A DNA stretch of 64,000 nucleotides from Mesonia profundi (lineage in GTDB: Bacteria; Bacteroidota; Bacteroidia; Flavobacteriales; Flavobacteriaceae). Below the pieces are notes generated by a model, which made no database searches, was not told the DNA's origin, and saw only the letters and a list, made by a program, of their open reading frames with translations. Both the position numbers and the translations under genes were made by a program. The DNA lies in assembly GCF_031085155.1 (NCBI RefSeq), contig NZ_JAVHUL010000001.1, forward strand, positions 163,502 to 227,501, in the 5' to 3' direction. Positions 62,750-64,000 of this stretch are shown here, one piece after another; position 1 is the first letter of the stretch, and each line of letters opens with the position of its first letter.

Positions 62750-63442
62750 ATGTTGAAGCATCTTGCTATTTTATATATTTTCTTACTCTCTTTTGTGCTT
62801 CAGGCGCAACAGAAGAATAGAGTGTTTCTAAACGACACTTCTAAGGAGCGTGTCTTAGTAACATCTCCTGGTTTGTACATGATAAAGGATGACTCCCTTG
62901 CTGTTGAAGCGGTTAATCTAGATGAGGTACTTCTTTTGGGACCTTTTAAATTTAAGAGCAGAGCAGAGCGTAGAACCTATTTAATTTTACATCGAAAAAC
63001 GAAGAAAGTTTGGCCTTATGCGGTGTTAGCTTCGGAAAGGTTAACCGAACTTAATGAACGTCTTAATTCTATTGAAAGTAAACACAAGAAAAAGAAGTAC
63101 ACGAAAATCGTTCAAAAATATATTGAAGACGAATTTTCTGAAGAATTAAAAAAACTTACTAAAACTGAAGGACAAATCTTGGTGAAACTTATGTATCGCC
63201 AAACTGGAGAAACCACCTTTGAGGTGATAAAAGAATTAAGAAGCGGGTGGAATGCATTTTGGTACAATACCACGGCGAGTCTTTTTAATATCTCTTTGAA
63301 GGAAACCTATGACCCATTACATGTAAGGGAAGACTATTATATAGAGCATATATTAAGAAGGGGTTTTCAGAAAAATGAATTGGATAGAAGTGAGCCTGCC
63401 ATTGCTATAGATTTCTCTGCAAGTATGAAACGCTGGAATTAA
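62750..63442 (+). CDS. DUF4294 family exported protein
   Basis: A 230-residue protein with a signal peptide (about 1-19, FVLQAQ). The body has EVLLLGPFKFKSRAERRTYL, KTKKVWPYAVLASERLTELN, a Lys-rich stretch (SKHKKKKYTKIVQKYIEDEF) and ILVKLMYRQTGETTFEVIKE, then RSGWNAFWYNTTASLFNISL; this is DUF4294, a Bacteroidota family of unknown function. It should be periplasmic. It stands alone and is the last protein gene in the window. Confidence 0.88.
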   Translation: MLKHLAILYIFLLSFVLQAQQKNRVFLNDTSKERVLVTSPGLYMIKDDSLAVEAVNLDEVLLLGPFKFKSRAERRTYLILHRKTKKVWPYAVLASERLTELNERLNSIESKHKKKKYTKIVQKYIEDEFSEELKKLTKTEGQILVKLMYRQTGETTFEVIKELRSGWNAFWYNTTASLFNISLKETYDPLHVREDYYIEHILRRGFQKNELDRSEPAIAIDFSASMKRWN

Positions 63443-63838
63443 TTTCTCAAGTCCAGTGCTATTACTATTCTTTAGAGCATTATTAGATCTAGTCATATCT
63501 TAGGATATCAGTGTTCGGTGGGATATCTTGTAAAGTAGGAGGGTGTTGTAATCTAAAAGGATCTTTAAATAGGTGTTTTTTTTTAAATGATTCTATACAG
63601 AGGGAAAGGGTTATTTTAAATCAAACAGTCATTGTTCGTCAATACGTTATAATTAAGTCTTGGTTCTTTATTAGATAACAATGATATACAGAACTGTTTA
63701 TTTACTGAAAAAGGGAGTGGAAGCACGAGGATCTTTTCTCGTTCTCTCTTTAAATTAATCCTAAAACCGATCTATTCTATTTCCACTATATTTATTTTCA
63801 GTGCTTTAAAAAGAATATAAAATAAACCTAAGATTTTT
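63443..63838. other. Gene-free AT-rich region
   Basis: About 400 bp after the DUF4294 gene hold no plausible coding sequence and no tRNA. A GTGTTCGG core related to the GTGTCCGA repeat is at 63509-63517, flanked by GATATC on both sides. The stretch leads into two stable-RNA-type promoters. Confidence 0.6.
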
Positions 63839-63871
63839 TTTGTTAGAGTGAAATAAAAGGTTGTATATTTG
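63839..63871 (+). promoter_or_regulatory. Upstream promoter P1 of a probable rRNA/tRNA operon
   Basis: TTTG (63839-63842), 21 bp, then TATATTTG (63864-63871). Downstream comes CCGC-ttaggc-GCGG and GGTAGTTCATTG, similar to the leader of the tRNA-tuf operon. Confidence 0.75.
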
Positions 63872-63953
63872 CACCCCGCTTAGGCGCGGTAGTTCATTGA
63901 TTATTTAAGGAATTGTTTTTAGAAAAAAGTTTTAAATATTTTTTTCAAAAAGC

Positions 63954-63984
63954 CTTGCGATAGTAAAAATAAGTATTAGTTTTG
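63954..63984 (+). promoter_or_regulatory. Downstream promoter P2 of a probable rRNA/tRNA operon
   Basis: CTTG (63954-63957), 19 bp, then TAGTTTTG (63977-63984), followed by GCAACCGCTTAGCGAAG at the window end. Two tandem promoters 113 bp apart are usual for rRNA operons. Confidence 0.75.
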
Positions 63985-64000
63985 CAACCGCTTAGCGAAG

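Overview
The window is chromosomal DNA of a marine-type member of the Flavobacteriaceae (Bacteroidota). Evidence: low GC, almost no Shine-Dalgarno sequences, many promoters of the Bacteroidota form TTTG-N19-TAnnTTTG, gliding genes gldF and gldG, proteins with C-terminal type IX secretion (T9SS) sorting domains, and family-typical DUFs (2851, 3467, 4294). The genus cannot be fixed from the sequence. I found no prophage, CRISPR array, complete insertion sequence or plasmid function.

Layout. 1-0.8 kb: end of typA. 0.9-8.1 kb: a surface-glycan cluster: a Wzx-like flippase, a phosphoethanolamine transferase and a GT2 glycosyltransferase on plus, converging on two GT2 enzymes, a zinc-ribbon methyltransferase and ftsE on minus. 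8.4-13.2 kb: a two-gene envelope unit, a 1011-residue periplasmic TPR solenoid followed by a TonB-receptor-like barrel with no evident plug. 13.4-22.3 kb: scattered single genes (amidohydrolase lipoprotein, methyltransferase, YkgJ protein, NamZ-like lipoprotein, LolE/FtsX-like permease, thioesterase, LRR T9SS cargo, CBS-type PLP enzyme), with dispersed repeats in the gaps. 22.4-30.5 kb: two paralogous sodium:alanine (AGCS) symporters of about 700 residues flanking small genes. Both have a signal peptide, a SprB-like repeat and a lipoyl-like domain inserted before the first main membrane helix; this is the most unusual protein design in the window. 30.5-33.8 kb: HhH protein, acyl-CoA dehydrogenase with a duplicated 3' end, a candidate structured RNA, and xerC.

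33.9-47.5 kb is the core information-processing block: tRNA-Thr, Tyr, Gly, Thr, tuf, tRNA-Trp, secE, nusG, rplK, rplA, rplJ, rplL, rpoB, rpoC and a DUF3467 gene, led by a perfect consensus promoter and closed by a strong terminator. 47.8-49.1 kb holds a decayed T9SS cargo fragment with two in-frame stops, then an intact small T9SS cargo gene. 49.3-53.4 kb: prfC, divergent from an idi-queD-manA operon, then a small unknown gene. 53.3-56.9 kb: a tightly packed minus-strand operon, SAM hydrolase, ABM-domain protein, gldF, gldG. 57-63.4 kb: phoH-purC, a PagL-like deacylase, topoisomerase IB, M42 peptidase and a DUF4294 protein. The last 160 bp hold two tandem promoters of the stable-RNA type, so an rRNA or tRNA operon probably begins just past the window.

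Themes: envelope building and export (glycan cluster, TPR/barrel pair, PagL, EptA-like, T9SS cargo, GldFG) beside housekeeping transcription and translation. Regulatory compaction is marked: several -7 boxes lie 4-6 bases from the start codon (probable leaderless mRNAs), one promoter is built into a terminator hairpin, and xerC begins at the end of a terminator T-tract. Intergenic and some coding DNA carries small palindromic repeats.
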